Shown in pieces: positions 45,174 through 55,132 of a DNA stretch of 64,000 nucleotides. The notes beneath the pieces were generated by a model. The model did no database searches, was not told where the DNA came from, and saw nothing but the letters and a program-made list of their open reading frames with translations. This DNA is from Stentor coeruleus (Eukaryota > Ciliophora > Heterotrichea > Heterotrichida > Stentoridae). The translations under genes were made by a program, and so were the position numbers. The DNA lies in NCBI GenBank assembly GCA_001970955.1, contig MPUH01000157.1, positions 29,095 through 93,094 of the forward strand, given 5' to 3'. The stretch's first letter is position 1; every line of letters starts with the position of its first letter.

Positions 45174-46538
45174 TTAGATAATAGATTCGTAGACTAATTT
45201 TTCATAGTTGCAATCAGTAATTTTATTTAATTCATCTACAGAAATAGGTGGATCAATTTTTCTATTCCGCAAGTGTTCCCAGTTAATTTTTTTGAAAAAA
45301 TTGTGCTCTTTTAATTTCTGAATTACAGGACGGTTAGCAGGATTTTTATTCATACATATTGTAATAAAATCTTTGGCTTCATCGCTTATCCCTGAATGAA
45401 ATTTAAGTTTAGCCCCAGCAATAGCTTTGTAAAGTGCTCCAATATCATTAGTAAAAAATGGGGTAGTCCCTGTTAGCATTTCATAGAGGTTAACTCCGAT
45501 TAAATAGATGTCTGCTGGTTTATAAACTCCTGTATTATTTAAAAGTTCTGGAGGTAAATAAGCTGGTGTTCCACAAACAGACATGGCGGGGTCTTTTTGA
45601 CTAACATTAACTTTGGCCAAACTGAAATCCGCAAGTTTTATATGGCCGTATTTATCTACAAGGATATTTGATGGTTTAAGATCTCTATAGATGATATTTA
45701 TAGAATGTAGATATTCTATAGCAAGAATTATTTCAGATATATAAAATCTTGCTGCATTTTCATTTAACAACTTGAAATGATTTAATATGCGAGTGAAATC
45801 TCCATATGGACAGTATTCAAGAATCATGTAAATATGAGTTTTGCTCTGAAAACTCCACTCAAGTGGTATAATAAAGGAATGCTTTATACTTTTTAGTGTC
45901 TTACACTCTGAAATAGCATATTTGAGCTGATTTCTATTTCTTAAGGTTAACTTTTTCAAAATCTTCATCGCATAAATTTCTCCAGTGTCTTTTTTGCACA
46001 CTTTAATTACTCTACCAAATGTCCCTGTACCTAATTCATCAAGATTCTCGAAAGAATCTTCTGTTAAAGTATTTTCGATTGAATTCGCTGTTTCAACAGA
46101 CATATTGCTGACATCACTTCGAGTTTTTTTATGCTCTTCAGGGAATCTTGTGCTTCTATCAGAATCACTTGAAAAAATATTGAAATAATTGTAAGCATCC
46201 AAAACTTTGTCATACCATTCATTGCTCATGTCGGTAAAATAGCAGTAATATGTTAAAGATTGCTCTCTCGTTGTGATTTTGAAGCCTTCTTGGGATTTAT
46301 ATTTAAGCGAAGTCAGAGAAACTGTCTGTATTTCTCTTATTTGAAATTGAATGTCAGGGGGTAAATCATCGATAAGATTACTTCGTTTGCTGTAGTGCTT
46401 AAAAACCCCTTCTTCTGCATCAAGAACCAAGAATACTTTCTGATCAACTGCTCCACAATCATTAGTAAACCACACTTCACCACTGAAGCTTAGCGGTGTC
46501 TCTTCATTTGCAGCCATATAAAGTGATTGATTTATCAA
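45174..46538 (-). CDS. PH-domain AGC-type Ser/Thr protein kinase
   Basis: The protein has 454 residues. Residues 15-120 look like a PH domain (FSGEVWF start, a closing helix with tryptophan at 108). The kinase domain spans about 166-430: G-loop GTGTFG, K192, E211 in the C-helix, catalytic YRDLKPSN (D286), metal-binding DFS at 304-306, and CGTPAYLPPELL in the activation segment. YRD instead of HRD and the general wording place it with AGC kinases such as Akt or PKA. DFG is replaced by DFS, but the Asp is kept, so activity is plausible. The usual AGC C-tail hydrophobic motif is not obvious. The PH domain suggests recruitment by phosphoinositides to membranes. M8 is an alternative start. Confidence 0.85.
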   Translation of the reverse strand: MINQSLYMAANEETPLSFSGEVWFTNDCGAVDQKVFLVLDAEEGVFKHYSKRSNLIDDLPPDIQFQIREIQTVSLTSLKYKSQEGFKITTREQSLTYYCYFTDMSNEWYDKVLDAYNYFNIFSSDSDRSTRFPEEHKKTRSDVSNMSVETANSIENTLTEDSFENLDELGTGTFGRVIKVCKKDTGEIYAMKILKKLTLRNRNQLKYAISECKTLKSIKHSFIIPLEWSFQSKTHIYMILEYCPYGDFTRILNHFKLLNENAARFYISEIILAIEYLHSINIIYRDLKPSNILVDKYGHIKLADFSLAKVNVSQKDPAMSVCGTPAYLPPELLNNTGVYKPADIYLIGVNLYEMLTGTTPFFTNDIGALYKAIAGAKLKFHSGISDEAKDFITICMNKNPANRPVIQKLKEHNFFKKINWEHLRNRKIDPPISVDELNKITDCNYEKLVYESII

Positions 46539-47732
46539 AGCGAAAAAAATTAAATCTACCTTAATATTACATTATAAAATAATATCACATCTGAAATTTA
46601 ATTTTTACTAAGTCGAATTCAAAATAGTTTCTATCTAATGCCGAAAATTATTTATAAAAGTTGACAGTATATTGAATAAAAATATTGATTCTTATTTTAA
46701 TACCTTTTTATCTTTAACAAATTTAGAGTTAAGGTGTAATAACTTCTAGATATATTCTTAGAACTTCTTAAGATTTTTGTGCTTTAGAGTCAACGCTAAC
46801 TCTAAACTAATACAAATTTTTGCACAAAAATCAAATTGCCAATCTAGTAGTCTAAGCCTAAAATGTATTATAATTCATAACTATTTATTTTATTTGGCAG
46901 TGGGAAATTAATATTCATTGTTTGTTCAAATGGAGGAGGTACAGACTTTATGCTCAACTTTTTCAATAAACAGCCAATCATGAGACCTTTTTATGTTACT
47001 TGTGAATTCCATGAGATATTGTTTTGTCATAAATGGCCGACTTTTAGTTTTTAAGGATGCAGCCATTATTTTCAAATGATCACAAGCTATTGAACTTTTG
47101 GAAGTTTGGAAGGTAGCTCAGGGCTCTAATTAGAGTATTTTCACTTATACTATCAAGCTAGTTCATATTTTTAATAGGCTTTTAGATGAATTAGTTTAAC
47201 TTTAATTTTTGGTATCAATGTCTTTTGAAGCTTTGATAATTTAATTGCTTTTTCGGAGATTTTTTTATTTAGCATTTTTTCCTGATGCAATACTTACTTC
47301 AAGAGCTCATCTTAAGTAATCATCAAGTATTGACAAATTTTTTTTTTTAAATTACTTGCCAATAATAGGCTCAAGCATTGTTGATAATGAGGAATACACT
47401 CGTCTTAGTGATGGCTTAGGGGAATCTTAATTCTCTTCTAAAATGCTTTCTGCAATTTTGAATTTCATTTAAAATTTTCTACATAGAGAATAGATTGCAT
47501 TTTATTGAATCTCTAGTAAGATCTATAAGATAACACTCCCAAATTTTGAAGGATTCTCAGCTTGAGTGGGCTTTGCTAAAACCATAATCACATTAGATTT
47601 TTATTAAAAAAGAGATTAAGCTCTGAAGGATGAGGTTCAAGATTTAGGATAACATCTAAAAGTTGATGGCTTTCGTAGTTAGAAAAAGGTCAGCATAATA
47701 AGAATCTATCTGAAAGGTATTATATTACATTA
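46539..47732. other. Divergent intergenic 1.2 kb with decayed frame
   Basis: Most of the right part is taken up by the decayed frame described separately. The left 380 bp is AT-rich with nothing recognised. Confidence 0.5.
46930..47425 (+). pseudogene. Decayed protein-coding relic
   Basis: From ATG at 46930 one frame reads as protein-like blocks interrupted by TGA (46981), another TGA, TAG and several TAA codons. One block, reading IELLEVWKVAQGS, then FTYTIKLVHIFNRLLDEL after a stop, recalls the helical part of hAT transposases (W/L-x-x-L...T...L-x-x-L). That resemblance is weak. The stops include all three types, so it is not a recoding case. The local base use is G/T-rich, unlike the G-poor flank normally seen upstream of plus-strand genes here, which supports a relic inside the spacer. 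Confidence 0.3.
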
Positions 47733-48428
47733 ATGAATTACACAATTGCCCAAACAATTCCAGAGGAAGATAGAGAAAACTATATAACTGAAGATGAAGC
47801 TAAAGAAATGATTAAAGTTTTTAACAATCACCTTCGAAGTTTATCATTTCAAACAGGTGAGCTTATAAATTCTAATGAGAATTTAGTAAAAAAGATAGAA
47901 AGGGAAACAGAAAGGAATAACTTTCTCAAATCAAGTATTATGGAGACAAAACAGAATATTAAGTTGACAGAATCTGAAATAGAAAACAAATCTTCAATAT
48001 TATCAAATCTTGATACAAAAACCTATTCTAAATGCACAAATTTTTTTCCTTCAAATGAATTTATAATTCCTAATTCAATATCTTTCGATAGAGATAGCAA
48101 TATATCAGAAAGTGAAATGAAATACATAAATAGCATTCTTGCATATTTATTGCAGCTCGAAAATACATTTATAATACTTCAGACTCAAAAAGAATTGTTA
48201 CGTAAAAATCTTGAAGAAAAGCAAGATTGTTATAATACCTTAGAAACTTGTGTTATGTGCAAAGAAAAATATATCAGATCAAAGAATCACAATAATGCTT
48301 GTGATTATCATCCTGGAAAACTTAAATATTTTTCTTGTAGAGGATGTGGTGTTGATGCATACTATGATTGCTGTATTAAGTGTAAATCATGCTCTAAGGG
48401 TTGTAAAACATCTCACCATACTAGCTAA
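47733..48428 (+). CDS. Coiled-coil protein with C-terminal Cys/His zinc module
   Basis: The protein has 231 residues. The N-terminal 90 form a coiled coil; a middle region is followed by another short helix. The last 60 residues are dense in zinc ligands: C-V-M-C, then N-A-C-D-Y-H-P-G-K-L, then S-C-R-G-C-G, Y-D-C-C, C-K-S-C-S-K-G-C-K and H-H. The C-x-x-H-P-G-K ... C-x-x-C-G ... C-C ... G-C ... H order resembles small zinc modules of the CHORD-like kind found in many protist proteins, where they act as binding platforms. There is no catalytic motif. Another frame at the 3' end overlaps but is a shadow. Confidence 0.6.
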   Translation: MNYTIAQTIPEEDRENYITEDEAKEMIKVFNNHLRSLSFQTGELINSNENLVKKIERETERNNFLKSSIMETKQNIKLTESEIENKSSILSNLDTKTYSKCTNFFPSNEFIIPNSISFDRDSNISESEMKYINSILAYLLQLENTFIILQTQKELLRKNLEEKQDCYNTLETCVMCKEKYIRSKNHNNACDYHPGKLKYFSCRGCGVDAYYDCCIKCKSCSKGCKTSHHTS

Positions 48429-48545
48429 TTTTTAGAAAATATATTTAAGCATAAATTAAGTATTATAATTAATGCTTATTAGCTGTATATTGTAAATTTA
48501 TCACATTGAGGTAGTCTATGAGCTTTTAAATGCTATTAAAAAAAT

Positions 48546-49430
48546 ATGTCACAGTCACGTAGAGAGTTTTTACTGAAAAAGGAAGAGGACTTGAGAAAGC
48601 TTAACGAGGCACTTGAGATGCAATTCTATGCTGCTCAGGTCGAAAAAAGTGAGGAAAAACTAATACCAAGCAAGCTAGAAGAAGAAAAACTAGACGAAGA
48701 AAGTGGAGGAGATGATTATTTAATAGAAGACAACCCCATCAAAGAAAATGATTATGAACCAGATGAGCAAATGTATGGAGATGAGGCTTTGGAGATGCAA
48801 AAAAAAATTGAAGAATTACAGTCTGTGGTTAAGTTTCAGAAAGCCCGCATTCAAGCTCTGCAAGATGAACTTAATGAGTCTATGTCTACAATTAATGATC
48901 AGGCTCAGCAGATTGAGAATTTGAAAAACTTCAATTCACAAGCTACTGAAGATACCAAAAAACATTCTCAGCAACTTCAGCTTATGTCTCAGAATTTCGA
49001 AAAAATCAAAAAGCAATATAATGAAAGTGTACAGAAGAACAATTCACTAGAAAAAACAATGGCTGAAATGACTAAAGAAATAGAGCAGCTCAGATCTGTA
49101 GAAAAGAGAGCTGTAAAAGATGCTACAAGCAGAGATGTAAGGCTTAATCGGTTGATAGAAGAAGTTGAAAGATATAAACAGCAAATAAAAGATTTAAAAA
49201 GTAACGAAGGAGATGTGAATGAAAGGTCGAAAAGAGAGGTGGAAAGATTGACACAGGATAATAAGAGATTGGAGAGACAAAAAAATGAAGTCCTTGCAGC
49301 ATATAAAAAGCAGCTCAAGCTAATTGATGTCCTTAAAAGACAAAAAATGCATTTAGAAGGAGCCAGACTCCTAGCCTTTACTGAAGAAGAATTTTTAAAA
49401 ACCCTAGAACTGGGAGATAAGTATTATTGA
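48546..49430 (+). CDS. TEX9-like coiled-coil protein
   Basis: The protein has 294 residues. The N-terminus has F-L-L-K-K-E-E-D-L-R-K-L-N-E, followed by an acidic linker (about 45-80) and a coiled coil (about 80-270). The C-terminus A-A-Y-K-K-Q-L-K-L-I-D-V-L-K-R-Q-K-M-H-L-E then A-R-L-L-A-F-T-E-E-E-F-L-K-T-L-E-L-G closely follows what I know of TEX9, a conserved protein of ciliated organisms linked to centriolar satellites and basal bodies. Length is shorter than the vertebrate protein but the ends match. It stops with TGA, which supports the standard code in this organism. It is transcribed in the same direction as the preceding gene, 117 bp downstream. Confidence 0.75.
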   Translation: MSQSRREFLLKKEEDLRKLNEALEMQFYAAQVEKSEEKLIPSKLEEEKLDEESGGDDYLIEDNPIKENDYEPDEQMYGDEALEMQKKIEELQSVVKFQKARIQALQDELNESMSTINDQAQQIENLKNFNSQATEDTKKHSQQLQLMSQNFEKIKKQYNESVQKNNSLEKTMAEMTKEIEQLRSVEKRAVKDATSRDVRLNRLIEEVERYKQQIKDLKSNEGDVNERSKREVERLTQDNKRLERQKNEVLAAYKKQLKLIDVLKRQKMHLEGARLLAFTEEEFLKTLELGDKYY

Positions 49431-49749
49431 TAGATAATTGAATAGATTTTTATTATCTAAGTACTATTATTATGGATTATTTTATATAAAGTTAATAATT
49501 TGGTTGAAGTTGAAATGATATTTTTTATCAAGAACATTGATTAGAACTTAGTAATTCAGCTTTTATTATAGATAGTTTTGAAAATTAAATATAACTGTTC
49601 AATGATCTAAATTAAACTTAGCTAATAAATAAAGATATTTTGTTTACAATAAATCCCTGAAACTTTTTGACTTGCAATTAAGATTTTTAAGGTAATACAA
49701 ATAAATGTAATTAAACTATTCAAGAAGAAATATATTTCTAATTAACTCA
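49431..49749. other. Convergent intergenic region
   Basis: 319 bp between two 3' ends; AT-rich, nothing recognised. Confidence 0.5.
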
Positions 49750-50898
49750 TTATGATTGATTTCGATTTAAGTATACTAAAATGACAGTAATATCGTCAAC
49801 TAAAGAATCAAAATGTTGCTTCCACCTCATCCATGCTAGAGCCGCAAGCTTTTCACTAGCTTTTTTCGCATCTCCCTCACATCTATTGACTAAAGTTACT
49901 GCTTCCTGACTGCTAATAAATTCCCAAACTCCATCACTGCATATAAGAATAAATAAGTCGTTTGATGTTAGATCTAAAGTAAGTATATCTGGCTCTGAAA
50001 TTACCCCTAATGGTCTTGAAAGTTTATCTCCAAAACTTCTACTCATATTAAGACCAGGATAATTTTCTCCTGGAAAAAATACTCTGAATGGTGAATCTTC
50101 AGATAATTTTCGAATTTCTCCCCCACACTTAACAATCCTTTCAGTCTCATTTGGCAAGTTAGGTCTGTGATCAATTGTTAAGGTTTTAGCTTGAATTTGA
50201 TTGTCAATGGATTGTGCAAGAACAGCCCGCGAATCTCCAACATGAGCTATATAGAGTTTATTTTTACTAATAAAAGCTAAAGTGGCTGTAGTTCCTGAGA
50301 TCGAACAGTCGAATGTTTTATTTGATGATTCACTTTCATGAATTAGAGAAGTGTGACACTCTGTAAAGGCAGATTGGATTGCTACTTCAGGGTTTTTCTC
50401 CCACTCAGGATGATTTGTAATAATAATAGGCAGAGCTTTATGAGCATAGTTAGAAATGTCGTGACCAAATGGACCATGACCATCAAATACTCCTAAAAGT
50501 ATTGCTTCATTATCTATTGCAACAAAATAATCATCTTGGTTTGGACAATCTGGCTTTAAACCTTTCTTGCATGTGACTGAGACGCCTAATTTTGAAAGCA
50601 TTTCAATGTTTATTTCATCACGATTTATCGACATTCTCTTTTCTTCAAATCCCTGCTGATTACTTAATGATAATGTTCCTTCCAAAACAATTTTTTCTTT
50701 CAAAAGTATTAAACTTCCTTGCTCAGATTTTCCTTTACTTGGTTTTACAGAAGGACGCTTTGAAGAGTCTGGATTATCAGCTTTAAATTTGTTGGCTTGC
50801 TCATGTGTCATAACGACTGAGCTGAATTTTCGTTTTTTTAAGGCAAGATTTGGAAGCTCTGTATTGATTTTAGCTTGTTTATGTACACACGAACCCAT
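49750..50898 (-). CDS. N-myristoylated PP2C-family protein phosphatase
   Basis: The protein has 382 residues. It starts MGSCVHKQ, a myristoylation signal with a nearby Cys for palmitoylation. The catalytic domain (about 125-380) has all metal-binding motifs: FDGHGPFG, the HVGDSRA turn, the DHRPN block, MSRSFGD, ICSDGVWEF and the final DDITVILV. It should be an active Mg/Mn-dependent Ser/Thr phosphatase tethered to membranes. A Lys/Ser-rich linker (20-70) separates the anchor from the domain and could be a regulatory site. Myristoylated PP2Cs are widespread in ciliates, where they act on ciliary and calcium signalling. The start codon is 16 bp from that of the divergent DOP1-like gene. Confidence 0.9.
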   Translation of the reverse strand: MGSCVHKQAKINTELPNLALKKRKFSSVVMTHEQANKFKADNPDSSKRPSVKPSKGKSEQGSLILLKEKIVLEGTLSLSNQQGFEEKRMSINRDEINIEMLSKLGVSVTCKKGLKPDCPNQDDYFVAIDNEAILLGVFDGHGPFGHDISNYAHKALPIIITNHPEWEKNPEVAIQSAFTECHTSLIHESESSNKTFDCSISGTTATLAFISKNKLYIAHVGDSRAVLAQSIDNQIQAKTLTIDHRPNLPNETERIVKCGGEIRKLSEDSPFRVFFPGENYPGLNMSRSFGDKLSRPLGVISEPDILTLDLTSNDLFILICSDGVWEFISSQEAVTLVNRCEGDAKKASEKLAALAWMRWKQHFDSLVDDITVILVYLNRNQS

Positions 50899-50914
50899 AT
50901 ATTATAATTTCATT
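50899..50914. promoter_or_regulatory. 16-bp spacer between two divergent start codons
   Basis: The whole sequence between the PP2C and DOP1-like start codons is ATATTATAATTTCATT. Both promoters must lie inside the opposite gene or share this AT stretch, and the 5' UTRs must be very short or overlap. Confidence 0.7.
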
Positions 50915-53900
50915 ATGGAAGAAGAATTCAAGAAAAAATTGCATCATAGGCTGGTGTCTTTTGAAAGATCATACAAAGAATGGGAATGGAGTGACGTGAT
51001 TAAATGGCTTTCAAGTCTGAAACAGGTCATTGAAAAGTTCAATTTAGAAATTTGTGACGAGCATCTTATCATGATATCAAAAAGACTTTCACAATGCCTG
51101 AATCCAAGTCTTCCACAAGGTCTTCATTCAGAAACATTGAAAATCTATGATATTATACTAAAGAGGTCTAATCCAAAGCATATCTGCCTTTTATCTTCAG
51201 GTCTTTTTCCGCATTTTCAATACTGTGCACCACAAAATAAACTACAATTCCTTAATACAATATCAGAAAATTACATAAACAAATCTAATTTATCTGTTCT
51301 TATTCCAGGATTAGTGGCTTGTCTTTTATCAGGTGCTAGTGATAGGCAAGAAACTTTAACAAAAGTCTTAGAACTTCTGGATTCATTTGAAAACAAGCCT
51401 GCCTTGCATGTTGCAGTATGGGGCTGTATCATGAAGTCATCTAAGTATAGAAATGTAGGACTTATGTATATGCAAAAAAGAGTAAAAAAAGAAATTTGTG
51501 AAGATTTAATTGTAAATACCTTGCTAAGAGCTCTAGAAGATAAAAATGTCATTAATAAGAGACTTTCATTAGATCTTATTAAAAACTACTTTCCTATAAC
51601 CCAGAAAACTGAAAAAATCATTAATCTTATGGAAGGAGCGTTAAAACTTATTAAAGGTAAGGATTTCAGCCTTATTCGGCGTCTCTGGGAGTGGGCTTTC
51701 CCAGAAGAATTCAACAAAAGTCAAATTGCTTTGGTCAGAGAAATTATCTGCGAATCTCTAACAAATATTTTCAAAGAAACTCACTTCAGCATTCTTCGTG
51801 ACCCTAAAAACTCAGCTGATCATAGATCGACAAGTATAAAAATTATAGAAGAACTTTGCGAAAGCGAAGAGCTAGGTGAAGGCTTTACAAAAGAAATAGC
51901 TATACCATTTATCAAGCACTGCATAGAGGATGAAGTTATGAAATCTCAAACAACTCGTTTAATTCTAATTCTCGAAGTCCACTCAGCGGAAATCTGGCAA
52001 GCAATTTCAGAATACATCTGCGAACTTTTACCTGAAAATGAATCTGAATCTTTAAATATCTTACGCTTTGCTATTGATTATCTCAAATTTACCAAAGATT
52101 GTTCTGCAAAGATATTAAAAAAACTCATGTCATCATTGCACAAATTTACTAATTTTGAAAGCTTTCTAACAATTGCAACAAAATTAATAGAAAGATCAGA
52201 ATTTACAGTTCACCCAAAAGTAAAACTACGAAAAGTTAAGAAAAAAATTAATATTCTTATTAAAAATAAGCAAGAAACAGCTCTAAAGGAATACGTTGAG
52301 ATAATCTTGCAATTCACACAAGATGAAAGCGAAATTTCTAAAGTTTTAAAATATCTAAAGTTGTTCTCAGAAAAAAACCTAATTTTAACTTTGAAGGCTA
52401 TTTTACTCTTTGAAGAAAAATCATTAACTGATGAAGATTTTCAAGCTTTGTGGGGAAGAATCGATGGAACAAGTGAAGAGCTGCTAGAAATTTTAGTAAA
52501 AAGCTATGAAAACCTTGCTGAGTCTTGGACCTCAGGATTAGTTACTCTATTGTTTTCAGAAAATCGAGTGCATTATGTAAGAGTTTTCGTGAATTTTTGG
52601 GAATACGCTGCGAAATTCCATCAAGAGACTTTGTTACAAGTCTGCATAGGTGGGAAAATAGTTTACGTTCTCATTGAGCTTTTAAGTGATGAAGATCCTA
52701 CAGCACGCCATGCTGCACGTGAATGGCTAAATGTAGCTTTTAAATCAGTTTCATGTCTTCTTGACCCTATACTTCAAATACTTCTCCATAGCAGCACAAT
52801 TAGAAGAGTTGATGAAAACCACAATTGGTCTTATATTAATGTCTTTGATACAACAAGGATACTTGATGCTTTCATCAAACTTACATCTCTACTACTTCAC
52901 AATCGTTTATTTCCTTCAACAATGTTTAATGTAACAATTTCTAATTATACAAGAAAATTGGCAAAAGAGCATCGCATAGATAGTAAAAACTATTTGGAAG
53001 TTTTGCTTGAAGTAAGTTTTGCATATATTAAAACGAATAACCGAATGCAAGAGGCAGAAAACTCAATTGTTCAAGCTTCAGCTACTGAAGTGTTTAGAAT
53101 GCTTATAATAAAACTCCAAGAAAAATTGTTTGAAAAAATTATGCTGGAAACTGGGAATTTGATGTATAATATTCAAGGAACAAGCCTTGAGTATTCGATG
53201 CTTGCAGTGCTAAATGAACTGTTTCAGCAAAAATCTCATTTCGTGTATCCTTCTAAAGTTGCTGATGTTCTTGTTTTAGGCCTTCGAAGTGAAGATCATT
53301 ATTTAAGACATCAATGGAGCAAAGTTATTTCTTTAGCACTTCCTAGCGTTCTTGCTTGCGACTTTAAAGAAGGATTTTGCAACTATTTAAGTTTGCTGTT
53401 CATTAATTATTGTGATATTATAAGCAAACATAAAGACCTATATATTGTTGAGGGGTTACACACGTTAATAATTTGTTGTTTAGATACAGCAATCATAGAA
53501 AAGAATAAGTCAAAACAAATAAAAAATGTTATATTTGGTGAAATGGAAAGGATTTTTATGTTTATAATTAACTTCAAAAATGCTCCAGAAGTGTTTAAAA
53601 TTTTAAATGATGTGTCTAAAACTTTTCCTGAAGAAGTTATTATAAGTCTTATTGAATTTTGGCACAAATTCATTTCTCATAAAACTATTAGCATATCAAT
53701 GCATCATATAATTCCAAAATTAGGCTTGACTCCAGAATCAATTCTTGATGGTATATTAAAGTCGTTTGAATTGAAAAAATACAATGATAATCTTCTTGGA
53801 AGTCTTGTTTTAATTACTATTGAAAAGCTCTATATGAATATAAAATTTGATTCAATATGGCTAAAGACCATACAAATACTTAAACTACTTAATGATAGTA

Positions 53901-55132
53901 AATCAGAGGACTGTCTTGCATGGGTCATAAAAATAGCTCATTTACTGCTTGGTCTAATCTTACCATCAGGCAAAAGCTTAGTCGAACTTCAAAAACTTTT
54001 AAAGAATATTCTCAAAAAATGTCAACAGAATATTATAAAATGGGAAAAGGCTCGGTGTAGCGATGTTGTAAAACTCGATGGGAGCACAATTCTTGAAGTA
54101 ATATTCAATGAAATAACATATTGTCAAGCAATTTTCCGTATGGTTTGGAAAGATAATCAAAAAAAAATTATTAGGGTCGTTTCAAACATAGGTAAACACC
54201 TTTTAGAAAATTTGGAAAAGTTAGAAGTTAATGGAGTTACTGCAACTAAACTTTTATCAACACTACTTATAAGTTTTCCAATGATATTCGAAAGCATCAA
54301 AACAAATCTTGTAGAAACTCTAAAAAACTTTTCATTCCTCATAATATATCGATTTCCTGAAAGTATTGAATATTGGTTTGATATAATAAATGCTATTCCA
54401 AAAAGCTCTGTTTTTAGTCTTCTAGACCTTTATGATTCTCTTTTTTTAAAAAGTTATGAAGTGAAAATTAAATTACTTGAAAAGAGTTTATCAATAATAT
54501 CACTTATTTTACTATCTGGAGAGAAAGATGCTCATATTTCGAATATGCCTTTCATTATAAAAAGAATTGAAGAAGTTATCAAACTTGAAAAAATTCCTCA
54601 AGAGCTGTTCTCTATAGTGTGCATTTTAGTACGAATTTTATCAGTGAGATTCTCTGACTTTCGAGAAATTTGGCTGAAACTTTGGCCTGAATTATACACA
54701 GGAATGCTGCAGTATCTCCACAATCCTGAAATCCCAGCTAGTTTCAATGTTTTAAAATTAATCGATACATTGACGGTAACTTATCCAGAATTTAGTAACG
54801 TCTTATGGATGTACTTATTTGATGTTCCAGAAATTGAGCTTCTACCTGGAAATAATTATATGGAATATGCACCAGCAGTTAAAAATTATATGAAAGGATT
54901 TTCGGCTAGGCCAACTCATGTACGTAGGAAAGAATCTTTAATATGCAATGTTACCAGAAGAGTGCTATTGAAAGACTGTACCGCAGAAAGTATTGAGGAT
55001 CTAGAAAAATATTATAAGATTTTGACAAATTTCACATTTTTATACACAACTGAAATATGTGAAGTTGATAGCAATAGTGTTGAAGAAAGCTTAAGAAACG
55101 AAATTGTTGATATTCAAAGCTTTATCAATTAA
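50915..55132 (+). CDS. DOP1 (Dopey) family trafficking protein
   Basis: The protein has 1405 residues from the ATG at 50915. An earlier in-frame Met (50789) lies inside the PP2C coding region and would add 42 residues unlike the family. The N-terminal 300 residues follow the Dopey N-terminal domain: W-S-D-V-I-K-W-L-S-S-L, R-L-S-Q-C-L-N-P-S-L-P-Q-G-L-H, and S-S-G-L-F-P. The rest is all-helical and repeat-like. DOP1 proteins form a complex with MON2 (yeast Dop1-Mon2-Neo1) on Golgi and endosomes and control vesicle traffic. The C-terminal part is shorter than in animals but the ending (R-P-T-H...C-N-V-T-R-R-V-L-L-K-D) looks complete. A single uninterrupted exon of 4.2 kb with TAA stop. Confidence 0.85.
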   Translation: MEEEFKKKLHHRLVSFERSYKEWEWSDVIKWLSSLKQVIEKFNLEICDEHLIMISKRLSQCLNPSLPQGLHSETLKIYDIILKRSNPKHICLLSSGLFPHFQYCAPQNKLQFLNTISENYINKSNLSVLIPGLVACLLSGASDRQETLTKVLELLDSFENKPALHVAVWGCIMKSSKYRNVGLMYMQKRVKKEICEDLIVNTLLRALEDKNVINKRLSLDLIKNYFPITQKTEKIINLMEGALKLIKGKDFSLIRRLWEWAFPEEFNKSQIALVREIICESLTNIFKETHFSILRDPKNSADHRSTSIKIIEELCESEELGEGFTKEIAIPFIKHCIEDEVMKSQTTRLILILEVHSAEIWQAISEYICELLPENESESLNILRFAIDYLKFTKDCSAKILKKLMSSLHKFTNFESFLTIATKLIERSEFTVHPKVKLRKVKKKINILIKNKQETALKEYVEIILQFTQDESEISKVLKYLKLFSEKNLILTLKAILLFEEKSLTDEDFQALWGRIDGTSEELLEILVKSYENLAESWTSGLVTLLFSENRVHYVRVFVNFWEYAAKFHQETLLQVCIGGKIVYVLIELLSDEDPTARHAAREWLNVAFKSVSCLLDPILQILLHSSTIRRVDENHNWSYINVFDTTRILDAFIKLTSLLLHNRLFPSTMFNVTISNYTRKLAKEHRIDSKNYLEVLLEVSFAYIKTNNRMQEAENSIVQASATEVFRMLIIKLQEKLFEKIMLETGNLMYNIQGTSLEYSMLAVLNELFQQKSHFVYPSKVADVLVLGLRSEDHYLRHQWSKVISLALPSVLACDFKEGFCNYLSLLFINYCDIISKHKDLYIVEGLHTLIICCLDTAIIEKNKSKQIKNVIFGEMERIFMFIINFKNAPEVFKILNDVSKTFPEEVIISLIEFWHKFISHKTISISMHHIIPKLGLTPESILDGILKSFELKKYNDNLLGSLVLITIEKLYMNIKFDSIWLKTIQILKLLNDSKSEDCLAWVIKIAHLLLGLILPSGKSLVELQKLLKNILKKCQQNIIKWEKARCSDVVKLDGSTILEVIFNEITYCQAIFRMVWKDNQKKIIRVVSNIGKHLLENLEKLEVNGVTATKLLSTLLISFPMIFESIKTNLVETLKNFSFLIIYRFPESIEYWFDIINAIPKSSVFSLLDLYDSLFLKSYEVKIKLLEKSLSIISLILLSGEKDAHISNMPFIIKRIEEVIKLEKIPQELFSIVCILVRILSVRFSDFREIWLKLWPELYTGMLQYLHNPEIPASFNVLKLIDTLTVTYPEFSNVLWMYLFDVPEIELLPGNNYMEYAPAVKNYMKGFSARPTHVRRKESLICNVTRRVLLKDCTAESIEDLEKYYKILTNFTFLYTTEICEVDSNSVEESLRNEIVDIQSFIN

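Noticed and set aside
50789-50914. Upstream Met of the DOP1-like frame
   Set aside because: It lies inside the PP2C gene on the other strand; the 42 extra residues do not resemble the Dopey start, whereas the ATG at 50915 does.
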